Below are positions 41,084-50,088 of a DNA stretch of 64,000 bases, in pieces (positions within the stretch are counted from its first letter, which is position 1; every line of letters begins with the position of its first letter). The stretch comes from an uncultured Christensenella sp. (GTDB lineage Bacteria > Bacillota > Clostridia > Christensenellales > Borkfalkiaceae). The stretch lies in NCBI GenBank assembly GCA_910576655.1, contig CAJTJC010000001.1, positions 62,001-126,000 of the forward strand. The letters run 5' to 3'. The position numbers and the translations under genes are program-made. The notes below the pieces were generated by a model that was given only the letters and a program-made list of their open reading frames with translations, had not been told where the DNA came from and ran no database searches.

Positions 41084-43774
41084 TCACACCTCCTGCAAAT
41101 TTACACCGTTTCGCCTATATTCTCTCGACAGCTTTGGCATCATGAGCCTTGCGAAAGTCTGCCCGTCTACTTGCAAGACGAGTTCTTTTTCTTCCGCTCC
41201 ACCCATTCCGTTCATCGCTGCCATTCCTTGCAACAACCCATTTAAGAGGTCGCCGTTCGGACTTGAGCCCGTTCCAACCATTGCCCTGTTCGGCGAGGTT
41301 GTCAATCCGAGCGTGTTCGCCACTTCAATTGCCGCTCTCTGCATCATAGGAATGTTGGCGTACATATCGTTTGCCATCATATCCATTAGATTCGGTATCC
41401 ACTCGTCTGCGGTATGACCGGGCCCTTTCTTCGTAGGCGATCCGAAACCGAGGAAGTCTTTGATTGATTTACCGACGGACTTCACGCCGTCCACTACCCA
41501 ATTCCAACCCTTCTTTATTCCGTCGCCGATATTCGATATAAGGTTCTTGCCCCAACTGAACCCGTCCGAGAAGAGGTTTTTGAAGAAATCTCCGACCTTC
41601 CCGAACAGTCCCGTGATGCTGTCCCAAATATTTCCGCACATCGACTTGATTCCGCTCCAAATATTCGAGAAAAAGCCGCTTACACCGTCCCATACCTTTT
41701 TGAAGATATTGCCGATAGTTTCGCCGCAGTTCCCGAAGAAAGACACAATATTCTCTCCGAAGCCTTTGATAAACTCCCAGATACCGAGGAATAAGTTTTT
41801 GATTCCCGACCAAATATTGCTTGCGAAACTCTGCATATATTCCCATGCAGACGACCAGTCGCCACGCAACACCGCACACACCACTTTGATAATGTCAAGG
41901 ATTGCACTGACCACGTCGATTATCGCTTCAAGAAACGGGCCGAGTGCTTCGATGATTGCTCCGAGTACGCTCGACACAACGCCCCAAAGCGTCATGACAA
42001 GTCCACCTATTAAATCGAAGACAGGTTTCAGCGTTTCGTACAACTCAACCAACATATCCCACAACGAGGCAAACAAGGCTTTGAGTTTTTCCCATATCGG
42101 TCTAACGTATGAAAAAAATTTGTTTAAGGCGTCGCCTATGATGCTGAATGCCGATTTTACGCAAGTCCAAATATTCGTGAATATGGTCTTGACCGTATTC
42201 CAAATCTTTGCACCGTTGGTTTCCCAAAACTTGCGGATTGCCGTTACGACGTCGATTACCACGTCTTTGACAAAGTTCCAAACCTTTTCCGCATACGGCT
42301 TTATCTTGCCGAATATCGTCTTCACGGTCTTCCATATTGCTTTGAGTGCGGACACCACTCTGTTTATGAGTTTCTGCCCGTTCTTCGCCCACCATTGCTT
42401 GATTGCCTCGACTGCACCGAGTATCTTTGCCTTTATCTTTTCCCAAATCTTCGTTACGGCGTTGCGGAAGTCCTCATTGTTCTTCCACAAATAAGTAACG
42501 ACTCCAACCACCGCTGCGATTGCTGCTATGATCAAGCCGACTTTGCTAAAAAGCAACGAGCCGACTTTCATAATCGTACCGATGCTACCGATGAGCTTGC
42601 CAACAACCAATAACAGCGGCCCGATTGCCGCTGCCAATAACGCTATGGTTACGATGTTCTTTTTCGTACCCATTGACAGCCCCATCAGCTTCGCCGTCAG
42701 AGGCGAAATATACTTTTGGATGAACTGTCTTATAATAGGAATTAACACGTCGCCGAACGATATGGCAATTTCTTCAAGCTCGGATTTTAATATCTTGACT
42801 TGACCTTGCAGAGTGTTGAGCTGCGTTGCCGCCATTTCGGACGCTTTGTTTGTTCCCGTGATTGACGCAGTCATATCTCTGACCGCATCTCCGCCCGCCG
42901 ACATTAAGGCAAGCATACCGGGACCTGCCCTTGCTCCGAACACTTTCATTGCTTGAGCGGTGTCCATTCCCGCTCCGCCGAGTCTGTCTATAATCGTGGC
43001 AAGGTCATTCGTTGCAGGATTCACGTCGTCAAACGTCAACCCCAATTCCTCGAACACTCCGAGTGCCGCAGCCGACGGATTCATCAGCGACACAAGCGAT
43101 TGACGGAGTGCCGTTCCTGCGGTCGAGCCGTCATAGCCTGCGTTGTACAGCACGGACAATGCACCCGTAACTTCTTCGATTTCATAGCCGAGGCTGTTTG
43201 CCACAGGCCCGACATAACCCATTGAGTTCGAGAGTTTATCCATACTCGCCATTGAATTGCCGATTGCGGCGGCGAATACGTTGGTTACCCTTTCCGCTTG
43301 GTTCGCTTCCAAACCGAACTGATTCAGCGTGGAGATAACCGTATCGGTAGTGAAAGCGAGGTCACTCTGCGTTGCCGATGCAAGGTTCAAGGTTGCCTCG
43401 ATGGAGTCTGCCATTTGGTCGACCTTGTATCCTGCCGATGCCATGTAGTATAAAGCGTCCGCCGCATCCGATGCGGAGAACACCGTTTTACTGCCCATAT
43501 CTCTGGCGATCGCCGTCATTCTTGCAAGTTCTTCGCCCGTTGCTCCTGCGACCGACGCCGCATTCGCCATACTTTGCTCGAACCCTTGCGACACGTTGAC
43601 TGCCGCCGTTCCGAGTGCTACAAGCGGGGCGGTTATGCTTGCCGTGAGCTTTGTTCCCGCTTTCGTAAACGATGCCGACACTTTTTGGATTTTCTTTTGT
43701 GCGGTTTGTAGTCCTTTCGACAGCGAGGATATATCCGCCGCAATCTTCACGACAAGGTTTCTAATTACAGCCAT
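41084..43774 (-). CDS. Phage tail tape measure protein
   Basis: 896 residues. The N terminus has the TP901-type tape measure domain (SQGFEQSMANAASVAGATGEEL, MGSKTVFSASDAADALYYMASAGY). A hydrophobic segment follows (about 385-440), then a long helical region with Trp-rich repeats such as NIWSGIKNLF and GFFSNIWSGIKSM. The C terminus is compact. It sets tail length and helps DNA cross the membrane. A rule of about 1.5 angstrom per residue suggests a tail near 130 nm. Confidence 0.95.
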   Translation of the reverse strand: MAVIRNLVVKIAADISSLSKGLQTAQKKIQKVSASFTKAGTKLTASITAPLVALGTAAVNVSQGFEQSMANAASVAGATGEELARMTAIARDMGSKTVFSASDAADALYYMASAGYKVDQMADSIEATLNLASATQSDLAFTTDTVISTLNQFGLEANQAERVTNVFAAAIGNSMASMDKLSNSMGYVGPVANSLGYEIEEVTGALSVLYNAGYDGSTAGTALRQSLVSLMNPSAAALGVFEELGLTFDDVNPATNDLATIIDRLGGAGMDTAQAMKVFGARAGPGMLALMSAGGDAVRDMTASITGTNKASEMAATQLNTLQGQVKILKSELEEIAISFGDVLIPIIRQFIQKYISPLTAKLMGLSMGTKKNIVTIALLAAAIGPLLLVVGKLIGSIGTIMKVGSLLFSKVGLIIAAIAAVVGVVTYLWKNNEDFRNAVTKIWEKIKAKILGAVEAIKQWWAKNGQKLINRVVSALKAIWKTVKTIFGKIKPYAEKVWNFVKDVVIDVVTAIRKFWETNGAKIWNTVKTIFTNIWTCVKSAFSIIGDALNKFFSYVRPIWEKLKALFASLWDMLVELYETLKPVFDLIGGLVMTLWGVVSSVLGAIIEALGPFLEAIIDVVSAILDIIKVVCAVLRGDWSSAWEYMQSFASNIWSGIKNLFLGIWEFIKGFGENIVSFFGNCGETIGNIFKKVWDGVSGFFSNIWSGIKSMCGNIWDSITGLFGKVGDFFKNLFSDGFSWGKNLISNIGDGIKKGWNWVVDGVKSVGKSIKDFLGFGSPTKKGPGHTADEWIPNLMDMMANDMYANIPMMQRAAIEVANTLGLTTSPNRAMVGTGSSPNGDLLNGLLQGMAAMNGMGGAEEKELVLQVDGQTFARLMMPKLSREYRRNGVNLQEV

Positions 43775-43786
43775 ATCTCGCCCCCT

Positions 43787-44108
43787 TTATTTGATTGTTA
43801 CGCCTTTTGCCGCCGCCATTGCTTTTAAGATCGCATCGCTTTTACTGCTTGCTTTTTTGCTCGGTTTCTTCCTCGCCTCTTTTAGCAGTTTTTCAAGCCG
43901 TGGCAACTTTCTTTGCCGTGCAAGAGCTTCGGTGTGCCATGCAAGACACAGCAAGTTCTCAAACTCGGTCTGCTCGGCATTCCGCTTCTGCTTGGCTATG
44001 AGCGTGAGTTCATACGGCGTATAATCGCCGACCTTTAACGGATCGACGCCCCACGTTACCACCGCTTGTTCGGACAATGCGAATAAATCAAAAACGGCGG
44101 TTACTTTT
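43787..44108 (-). CDS. Tail assembly chaperone, downstream part (-1 frameshift product)
   Basis: The frame runs from the end of the upstream chaperone gene to 43787. A TTG at 44077 is the only start-like codon and has no ribosome site. Reading without a break from the overlap gives KVTAVFDLFALSEQAVV. The region is basic and Lys-rich at its end (KKPSKKASSKS). In lambda G/GT and most siphoviruses this part is made only by -1 ribosomal frameshifting. It lies directly before the tape measure gene, as expected. Confidence 0.65.
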
Positions 44109-44409
44109 CCCCCGGCGTTTGCTCCGTATTCTCGCCGAATGCTGCGGTCAATGCCTCGCCGAGTTTCTCTGCCACTTCGGTGAGGTTGGAGTATTCGTCG
44201 ATTAAGTCGCCAACCTTTTGTATTGTCAGCGTTTTATCTTCGTGATAAAGACCTCCGTACACGATGGCAAGTAAGTCTTTAATGCCCAACTTATTAAGGT
44301 CGAGCGAAAGGATGGATTTGCCCGTCAAGTCTTCGATTTTGGCAAGTGCATTCATACCGTATCGCAAGGTTCTCGGCTTATCCAAATTGATTGTGATTCC
44401 GTTCTTCAT
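44101..44409 (-). CDS. Tail assembly chaperone, upstream part
   Basis: 102 residues after a GGAGGG site. The start ITINLDKPRTLRYGMNALAKIEDLTG is typical for gpG-like tail chaperones of siphoviruses, which hold the tape measure protein during assembly. It lies between tail tube and tape measure genes. Its last codons (CCG GGG GAA AAG TAA) form a G5A4 run directly at the stop where a -1 shift would enter the next frame. Confidence 0.75.
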   Translation of the reverse strand: MKNGITINLDKPRTLRYGMNALAKIEDLTGKSILSLDLNKLGIKDLLAIVYGGLYHEDKTLTIQKVGDLIDEYSNLTEVAEKLGEALTAAFGENTEQTPGEK

Positions 44410-44420
44410 AGTCCCTCCGT

Positions 44421-44822
44421 TTATTCCGCCGTTTCAAAGGTCAGCGCACCCGTTCCCGTGAATTCGATGCTGATAGACACAACGTCGTCAACGGGATCTT
44501 CAATGGAAAGGCTGTTTATATAAGCCTCGCCCTGATAGTAGTTCGTTCCGTCCACGTAAAGTTTGACCGTTATCGTAGTACCGTTGAGGAACGCATCTTG
44601 CAATGCTTTCTGCCCCTCGGTATCCACGGGTACTTCGTAGTCGCCCTCGCTCGATGCCGACCACTCTTTGAGTCCCGTGATATAGTTCTTCCAATCGTCG
44701 CCGAGTGCAGTTGTTTCCAAAGTATCAAGCGAAAGTTCGAGCGACCAATTCTTGATGCCGACCACTTTCTTGCTTGCAGATGCTCCGACGACCACTTTGC
44801 CGTTCTTTCCTGCTACAGCCAT
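44421..44822 (-). CDS. Phage major tail tube protein
   Basis: 133 residues, TP901-1/phi13-like tail tube. GKNGKVVVGASASKKVVGIKNWSL at the start, LDTLETTALGDDWKNYITGLKEWS in the middle and the SIEFTGTGALT end are typical. It polymerises into the tail tube around the tape measure. AATAGGAGG is its ribosome site. Confidence 0.9.
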   Translation of the reverse strand: MAVAGKNGKVVVGASASKKVVGIKNWSLELSLDTLETTALGDDWKNYITGLKEWSASSEGDYEVPVDTEGQKALQDAFLNGTTITVKLYVDGTNYYQGEAYINSLSIEDPVDDVVSISIEFTGTGALTFETAE

Positions 44823-44831
44823 ATTTGCCTC

Positions 44832-45242
44832 CTATTTTTCGTTAAAATGAAATTCAAATTCGATGCTCGACATATACTCGTTCGTATCGAATTTAAGTGC
44901 CGTATTCCCGTTATACTCATAGTCCGATTTGATGAATACGGCTTGTATATTTAGCCCGCACATATCTCCGCTATAATCTTGAAATACACACTTGACTTTA
45001 CGGGATAGTTCCCGTGCTTTTTTGTATGTCGTATCATGGCATACGAACTGCATCGTTTGCCGTACAAAGCCCGTATCCCCTTGCAAAGCCGAGTCATAAT
45101 TCGCCAATACAGGAGTGTAAACAATAGCGGGCAACGGTGCGTCTTCGGGCAATACTATGGGATATATACGGCCACATACATATCGGGAGATGCTCGAATC
45201 CGAACACAACTTCTCATACACGGCTTGGCATATATCTTTCAT
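44832..45242 (-). CDS. DUF3168-type tail terminator protein
   Basis: 136 residues. ICQAVYEKLCSDSSISRYVCGRIYP and LPAIVYTPVLANYDSALQGDTG follow the DUF3168 (tail completion) pattern in both order and length. It probably caps the tail tube at the head side. It overlaps the gp10-like gene by 4 bases. Confidence 0.8.
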   Translation of the reverse strand: MKDICQAVYEKLCSDSSISRYVCGRIYPIVLPEDAPLPAIVYTPVLANYDSALQGDTGFVRQTMQFVCHDTTYKKARELSRKVKCVFQDYSGDMCGLNIQAVFIKSDYEYNGNTALKFDTNEYMSSIEFEFHFNEK

Positions 45243-45640
45243 ATTTTCCTCCCGACCGCTCTCGATATCTCCGACACGATTGCGGCATTGATTTGATTTT
45301 GGTTATCGTCCACGGCATTCCGCAAAAACGGATTCGCAGGTCTGCCCCTTGCTCCGAGTTCGACGTGCGTCCCGTATTTGAGCGACTTGTCATAGTCAAC
45401 TTGCACAGTCGCTTTCGTTGCCGTAGCCTTGCCTTCGGTCAGATGCAGACTTTGCTTTAATGCTCCCGTATCCACGGGGCAATTCCGCTTGGCGTCTTCA
45501 AGTGCGATTTTACCGCCCGCCTTTGCTCCCGCCATCATCACGCTTGCCGCCGCATCCTCCATCGCTTTTAGGTCTTTGACAAGCGCACTCGCCCCCTCGA
45601 CCGTTGTTCTGACTTTCCTTTGCTTTGCACTGTAACCCAT
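45239..45640 (-). CDS. HK97 gp10-like head-tail joining protein
   Basis: 133 residues with the family core AGGKIALEDAKRNCPVDTGALKQSLHL and a GARGRPANPFLRNAVDDN segment. It acts at the head-tail interface. AAGGAGTT lies ten bases upstream of the ATG. Its first 131 bases overlap the frame of the preceding adaptor gene. Confidence 0.87.
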   Translation of the reverse strand: MGYSAKQRKVRTTVEGASALVKDLKAMEDAAASVMMAGAKAGGKIALEDAKRNCPVDTGALKQSLHLTEGKATATKATVQVDYDKSLKYGTHVELGARGRPANPFLRNAVDDNQNQINAAIVSEISRAVGRKI

Positions 45641-45959
45641 CGCTTACCAACTCCTTCGCATTCAGTATCGTGGCGGTATGGGCAGTTTCGTTGTCGAGTT
45701 CGCCCACGATCTCGTACAACTTATTTCCGTATCGGATACGGTGCAAGACCGTCAGCCAATGACAGTACCGCATAGTGATTCGCACTACTTTCTCGGCTGT
45801 CACTTGCTGTGCGAACATCTGCTCCGTACCGCTTACGGGAACTATTGCCGCCCATACCTTTGCCACACTTTTCCACTTGCCCGTTTCCCCGCCGAATTCA
45901 TCTCGGTCTTTGAAAAACTGCAAGATTTCCACTCGGCGGTTAAGTCTGCCAATATCCAT
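45510..45959 (-). CDS. Phage head-tail adaptor, with long overlapping C-terminal tail
   Basis: 149 residues; the family (phage head-tail joining) usually ends near residue 110. RLNRRVEILQFFKDRDEFGGETGKW, VWAAIVPVSGTEQMF and RIRYGNKLYEIVGELDN are typical. The last 43 residues (Gly/Ser/Arg-rich) are read in a frame that overlaps the next gene by 131 bases, suggesting a lost stop codon near 45635. The core is intact. Confidence 0.82.
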   Translation of the reverse strand: MDIGRLNRRVEILQFFKDRDEFGGETGKWKSVAKVWAAIVPVSGTEQMFAQQVTAEKVVRITMRYCHWLTVLHRIRYGNKLYEIVGELDNETAHTATILNAKELVSDGLQCKAKESQNNGRGGECACQRPKSDGGCGGKRDDGGSKGGR

Positions 45960-46249
45960 CAGAACGCCTCCCGTCTATACGCAAACAGCATTCGGCGGAC
46001 AAGATCGAGCGTTTCCTTTATGTCCACACCCGACTTGTCTTTTGCCACTTGCCGTTCTTCATATAAGGTTGCCGTAACGATGAGCATTGCCTGATGCACG
46101 GGTTCGGGAATTTCCTCGAACTCCGTGAGCTGTCGTCGCAACACTTCTTCGGTCAAACCTTTCGCCGTAACGATGAGCGAGGAAATGAGCGCATCTTCGT
46201 CATCCACGTCCAAACGGAGAAAGTCTTTTGTTTCCTGTAACGTCAACAC
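45959..46249 (-). CDS. Phage head-tail connector (gp6-like)
   Basis: 96 residues from a GTG start with GGGGGTGA upstream. LTLQETKDFLRLDVDDEDALISSLIVTAKGL is the classic start of the QLRRP/gp6-type connector family. The rest is helical. It forms a ring below the portal. Confidence 0.88.
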   Translation of the reverse strand: MLTLQETKDFLRLDVDDEDALISSLIVTAKGLTEEVLRRQLTEFEEIPEPVHQAMLIVTATLYEERQVAKDKSGVDIKETLDLVRRMLFAYRREAF

Positions 46250-46269
46250 GCTCGATCACCCCCTTTGTT

Positions 46270-47559
46270 TTACGAACTTCTCTTTGCAAGAGTAACGAAC
46301 GGCGACACGCTCGAACTGCCCTTGTAAGGAGTGAGCGGTTTGTTCCAGATAGGTTTGCCGTCCACGCGATAGATAAAGCGGAACACCGACTCATCGTACA
46401 AAAAGCGGACGTGGATGGAACTTGCCGCCTTTACTCCGCCCTTGTCAATGAGCAAGTATTGTCCGATATCTGCAAGAACGATGTCCCCGATATCGCCTGC
46501 GGCACTGCACTGTTCCAAAGGAATAACGGGACGACCGAACAGCGTTCCGTAGGGTTTTTCCGAAAGTCCGCCCGCCGGGATATACACGGGTTTATCGCCG
46601 AGTTTCAAAGTGTAAAGATACGGCTCAAGTTCCTGATTGATGTACCATACAGCATTCGCTCTCGACCTTGCCCACAGACGATTCCACATCTTGATGAGGT
46701 TCTCGACCGTGATGATATCGGTCTGGTCTTTTTCCTTTTCGACCTTAACGATTGCACCGCTTTTAAGGATGCCGAGAGGTTCGCCCTCGCCACTTCCGTC
46801 AAGAATTGCATCGTCGATTTTGAACCCGAACTCTTCCGCAAACGCCTGACGGATGACCGCCTCCAACGCCGCAGCATCCTGCAACAGTTCATCCGTCGCA
46901 TAGCATAAGCCCGTGAGTTTTTTGAGCGACAGTTCGAGCTGACGGAACTTCGGCTTGCTACCCGTAAGTTCGTCCGCCTCGCCTTCCCAATAGGTCTGCA
47001 CTCCGCCCCATCTCGAACCGTTGGCACGGCTGTCTTCGTCCACGGCGTTTATCTTCATTCCGTTGGCGTTGGTACTGATAGGGATTTTCTTCGCACGGCT
47101 TGCAAGAATTCCCGTTTCATAGGTGCGTTTTAACAGTTCGGTTACGAAGTCCTGCTGTACGAGGAACCCACCGTCCGAGGGAGTGCTTTCGTTGAGTCCG
47201 CTTGCCGCCCTCGTAGTCAATCTTTCATCCACCTTTCCGCCGGGAGCCGCCGCCCTGTATGCCGCAAGCAACTGTTCGCCGAAGGTGGCGAATCTCTTCT
47301 CTTCGCCTTTATTCGGCGTAGGCTTGACTTCGGGTTTCTCGGTTACCGACCTGTCTTCGGGTTCGATTGCAAGCATCTTTTCCGCACGGCTGATGCTCTC
47401 GTCCCACGAACGAATTTCCGACTCGTATCCGTCGATTTCCTTTTGTTCGTCTTCGGTGAGGAACCTGTCCTCTGCTTCCGCTTTATTGAGAACCGCCATT
47501 GCTTTGAGTCTGGCGTCTTCTCTTTTTGCTTTCATTTCAAGCACTTTCTTCATAGTCAT
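46270..47559 (-). CDS. HK97-family major capsid protein
   Basis: 429 residues. A coiled N-terminal delta domain (about 1-110, Glu/Lys/Ala-rich) would be removed by the prohead protease. The HK97 fold follows: SDGGFLVQQDFVTELLKR, LSLKKLTGLCYATDELLQD, GFKIDDAILDGSGEGEPLG and YTLKLGDKPVYIPAGG. The start may be the first or third codon (both ATG). It builds the icosahedral head. Confidence 0.95.
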   Translation of the reverse strand: MTMKKVLEMKAKREDARLKAMAVLNKAEAEDRFLTEDEQKEIDGYESEIRSWDESISRAEKMLAIEPEDRSVTEKPEVKPTPNKGEEKRFATFGEQLLAAYRAAAPGGKVDERLTTRAASGLNESTPSDGGFLVQQDFVTELLKRTYETGILASRAKKIPISTNANGMKINAVDEDSRANGSRWGGVQTYWEGEADELTGSKPKFRQLELSLKKLTGLCYATDELLQDAAALEAVIRQAFAEEFGFKIDDAILDGSGEGEPLGILKSGAIVKVEKEKDQTDIITVENLIKMWNRLWARSRANAVWYINQELEPYLYTLKLGDKPVYIPAGGLSEKPYGTLFGRPVIPLEQCSAAGDIGDIVLADIGQYLLIDKGGVKAASSIHVRFLYDESVFRFIYRVDGKPIWNKPLTPYKGSSSVSPFVTLAKRSS

Positions 47560-47577
47560 ATCCTTGATATCCTCCGA

Positions 47578-48207
47578 TTAATAATTTTTGAATTTGGTCT
47601 GCAAGCCTTTGAGTTTCGCTTGCTGTTTTGCTTTCTCGGCGGTTCTTTCTTCCGCCTCCGCCTTACTCCGCTGTTCAGCCTTGTAGCCGTTGTATTCTTC
47701 CATCGCTCTCACGCCCACGTCCGTGGCGGTATATGCGGGGAACGTTACGGGACTCACGTCAAACAGTTGAACCTTACGGATTTCTCTCGTGTCCATTCCG
47801 TTTTCCGTCGACCATTTATCTTCTTCGACTATGAAACCTATGGACATCTGCGTGATATCTCCGCGTCTGATACTTGCCTGCAAGTCCCTTGCCCAACTTG
47901 TATCGGGCGGTGTTATCCGCACACGCAAGCCGACTTCGTCTTCCACGAGTTCAAGCGTTCCTGCACGGTTACGCCCAAGCACATAGTTCGGATCGTGGTT
48001 GAACAATGCACGAATATCGTCTTTACCGATGCTTTCGTTGAATGCACCTTTGCGGACGATTTCCTTAAACGGAAAGATTCCGCCGAGCGTTTCCGACCAC
48101 GAGTCGAACACCGCTGCGTGTCCTTCGATTACCGAACCGCCGTCACTGTCTGCTATTCGCAGTTCCGCCATCGGGAGCATTCGCAATTCCTTCTTGCCCT
48201 TCTCCAT
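47578..48207 (-). CDS. HK97-family prohead protease
   Basis: 209 residues. The serine protease fold of HK97 proteases is seen: GHAAVFDSWSETLGG, RALFNHDPNYVLGR with the catalytic His, and ITQMSIGF with the catalytic Ser. A charged C-terminal coil (Lys/Ala/Glu) follows, itself likely removed. It trims the capsid delta domain and is located directly upstream of the capsid gene, overlapping the portal end by 65 bases. Confidence 0.93.
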   Translation of the reverse strand: MEKGKKELRMLPMAELRIADSDGGSVIEGHAAVFDSWSETLGGIFPFKEIVRKGAFNESIGKDDIRALFNHDPNYVLGRNRAGTLELVEDEVGLRVRITPPDTSWARDLQASIRRGDITQMSIGFIVEEDKWSTENGMDTREIRKVQLFDVSPVTFPAYTATDVGVRAMEEYNGYKAEQRSKAEAEERTAEKAKQQAKLKGLQTKFKNY

Positions 48208-49444
48208 CGCTACCTCCTTCTTTGTTTTCTTTGCTTACCGTTGTCATGTTTCCGTTCACAAGGTAAGCGTCGCCGCCTTGTTCTTTCGGTATAGGCGGCA
48301 AATCTTCCAAGTGTCGGATGTCGTTTGCCGACAGCCAACCGTTTTGCCGACCTATTGCGTAGCCTTCCATTCTCGACTTGTAATCGCCACGCATCAACCC
48401 GTCCACGTTGAATCTGCTGAAATACAAAAGCCGTTCTTTCTCATCCAAGAGTGAACGGCTTATCGCTTGCTCCCATCGCACAAGCCACGGTCTTATAGTG
48501 TGCTGTACGAATTCGATCGATTGGTGTTCTATGTTACTGAACGTCGCTCTTTCCAAGTCGCCGACAAGGTGTGGCGGAACACGGAATATTCGGCAGATTT
48601 CGTTTACTTGATACTTTCGGGTTTCAAGGAACTGTGCGTCTTCGGGAGCAATGCCGATTGTGTGATATTTCATCCCCTCTTCAAGCACCGCCACCTTATG
48701 GCTGTTTCTCGTACCCTGATATACCTTGTTCCAACTCTCCCTTAACTTTTCGGGATCTTTCAGTATGCCGGGGTGTTCCAACACACCGCCCGGTCTTGCT
48801 CCGTTGCCGAAAAACTTTGCACCGTACTCTTCCGTGGCAAGCGACAGTCCGACAGCTTCCCTTGCTTGAGATATCGGACTCAAACCTGTTACGCCGTCAA
48901 GCGACAAGCCTTTAACGTGAAAGATTTGGTCGGGTTTGTACTCGTAGGTTTGATTAGTGATATCGTCCGAATAGGTGTATTTTATCCTGCCCGTCTGCGT
49001 ATCTCGCTCTACAGTCATTAGCTGCGGTTTTAAGTACCACAGTTCGGTTACATGTCCGTTTTTGCGGATTTTCCTCGCATAAGCGTTACCCCATAAAAGG
49101 AGCGATGTCATCATCATTTCCCGAAACTCGAAACTCGTCATTTCGTCATTGGGCATTTCGTAAAGGCAAGAAAAAAGCGGATGTTGCTCCGCCATTTCAC
49201 TCTTGCCGCCTTTGCCCTTTTTGAACAGATGCAACGGCAGACTTGCTACCGTTTCGGCAAGGATTTTTACACACGCATATACCGCCGAGGTCTGCAAGGC
49301 ACGGAGTTCGTCCACTTGCACTCCGCTATTGCTGTTGCCGATAAAGTCCACATCTACACCGCGTATAAAGTCTTGCATTTCCTTGCTCGGCTTATTGCGT
49401 CTTTCACGCTTTGGTGCATCCCTACTGCGTCCGAATATTCCCAT
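48143..49444 (-). CDS. HK97-family phage portal protein
   Basis: 433 residues. ALQTSAVYACVKILAETVASLPLHLF, GNAYARKIRKNGHVTELWYLKP and EICRIFRVPPHLVGDLERATFSN are typical of HK97-type portals. It forms the dodecameric DNA channel at one capsid vertex. GGAGG lies five bases upstream of the ATG. The terminator at 49470 separates it from the small-gene cassette upstream, so a late promoter or antitermination is needed. Confidence 0.95.
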   Translation of the reverse strand: MGIFGRSRDAPKRERRNKPSKEMQDFIRGVDVDFIGNSNSGVQVDELRALQTSAVYACVKILAETVASLPLHLFKKGKGGKSEMAEQHPLFSCLYEMPNDEMTSFEFREMMMTSLLLWGNAYARKIRKNGHVTELWYLKPQLMTVERDTQTGRIKYTYSDDITNQTYEYKPDQIFHVKGLSLDGVTGLSPISQAREAVGLSLATEEYGAKFFGNGARPGGVLEHPGILKDPEKLRESWNKVYQGTRNSHKVAVLEEGMKYHTIGIAPEDAQFLETRKYQVNEICRIFRVPPHLVGDLERATFSNIEHQSIEFVQHTIRPWLVRWEQAISRSLLDEKERLLYFSRFNVDGLMRGDYKSRMEGYAIGRQNGWLSANDIRHLEDLPPIPKEQGGDAYLVNGNMTTVSKENKEGGSDGEGQEGIANAPDGGTANSRQ

Positions 49445-49469
49445 TCATACCTCCGTTTTGAAATAATAA

Positions 49470-49491
49470 AACCGCCCTTTCGGACGGTTTG
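49470..49491 (-). terminator. Terminator of the P2 cassette
   Basis: AAACCG..CGGTTT arms (AAACCGCC/GGACGGTTT) with a TTTTATTATTT tail on the minus strand, between the 49512 gene and portal. Confidence 0.65.
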
Positions 49492-49511
49492 TTAGTTGTC
49501 TTTATGTTGGT

Positions 49512-49706
49512 TTACTTACCTGCCTTTACACCAAGTGCGTATGCCTGTTGGAGCATCTGCTCTAATCCCCATACTGGTACTTCGATAAAGTCCTCGCCAT
49601 CATTGAATCTTCTTTTAAGGTCGCCCCTTGCCTTGATTTCGGAGCTATACATTTTCGCTATTTTTAAGAGTTCCTTTTCAGTTGCTTTGTTAATTACTAC
49701 TGCCAT
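49512..49706 (-). CDS. Small phage protein (DUF6900-like)
   Basis: 64 residues: KATEKELLKIAKMY, then RRFNDGEDFIEVPVWGLEQMLQQAYALG. This follows the short DUF6900-type pattern (helix, D..DF.EV.VW, helix) found in phages and mobile elements. The function is unknown. It is second in the P2 cassette. Confidence 0.65.
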   Translation of the reverse strand: MAVVINKATEKELLKIAKMYSSEIKARGDLKRRFNDGEDFIEVPVWGLEQMLQQAYALGVKAGK

Positions 49707-49719
49707 TTTTTGCTCCCCC

Positions 49720-49941
49720 TTACGCTACCGTCAAGTATCCTTTCTTGTCTATCGTGTAGCCGATTTTCACACCTTGGCGTTCTGCGAAAGAGATGAGGTT
49801 GTCGATTGCCGTGCGGTAGTCTTTAACCGCTGCGATGTACTTAACTTTCTTGTAGCTATTGTGGTCCCTCACGAGTATTGCGAGTTTGCTTTCGCAGTAT
49901 TCTTTCCATTCGTTTTTTACCGTGGTATTTGTCTTTTTCAT
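49720..49941 (-). CDS. Small hypothetical phage protein
   Basis: 73 residues from ATG 49941 (AAAGGGAGCAACCACC upstream). An upstream frame extension to 50022 would pass through promoter-like element P2 and is rejected. A basic, soluble small protein with no family that I recognise. First gene of the P2 cassette. Confidence 0.65.
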   Translation of the reverse strand: MKKTNTTVKNEWKEYCESKLAILVRDHNSYKKVKYIAAVKDYRTAIDNLISFAERQGVKIGYTIDKKGYLTVA

Positions 49942-49974
49942 GGTGGTTGCTCCCTTTCGTTTATCGTACCTATA

Positions 49975-50003
49975 CAATACCGTAAACAACCGAAAGAGCC
50001 CAG
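49975..50003 (-). promoter_or_regulatory. Phage promoter-like element P2
   Basis: Minus strand CTGG (50000-50003), 18 bases (beginning GCTCTTT and ending TTTAC), GGTATTG (49975-49981). It lies 34 bases upstream of the 49941 start, so a start site about seven bases past the box leaves a short leader. Confidence 0.75.
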
Positions 50004-50056
50004 CGAAATCGTGCAGAAACACACAACTTTTTTCGAGAAAATTAAACTTTTTTGAA

Positions 50057-50082
50057 ACAAAAAACCGCCCTTGCGGACGGTT
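50057..50082 (-). terminator. Terminator of the P3 cassette
   Basis: AACCGCCC and GGACGGTT arms followed by a run of six T on the minus strand, right after the 50089 gene and before P2. Confidence 0.75.
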
Positions 50083-50088
50083 ATATCA

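Noticed and set aside
41460..42494. Long plus-strand open frame (344 codons) opposite the tape measure gene
   Set aside because: Low-complexity Ser/Thr/Pro/Ile shadow of the helical tape measure protein; the opposite strand has clear family motifs.
44077..44079. Independent TTG start for the downstream tail chaperone
   Set aside because: No ribosome site; the frame is open further upstream and fits the known frameshift mode of such genes.
49941..50022. Longer N terminus for the 49720 gene (and likewise for 50509, 56517, 57755, 62318)
   Set aside because: The extensions cross promoter-like elements or hairpins and lack ribosome sites, while internal ATGs have strong ones.
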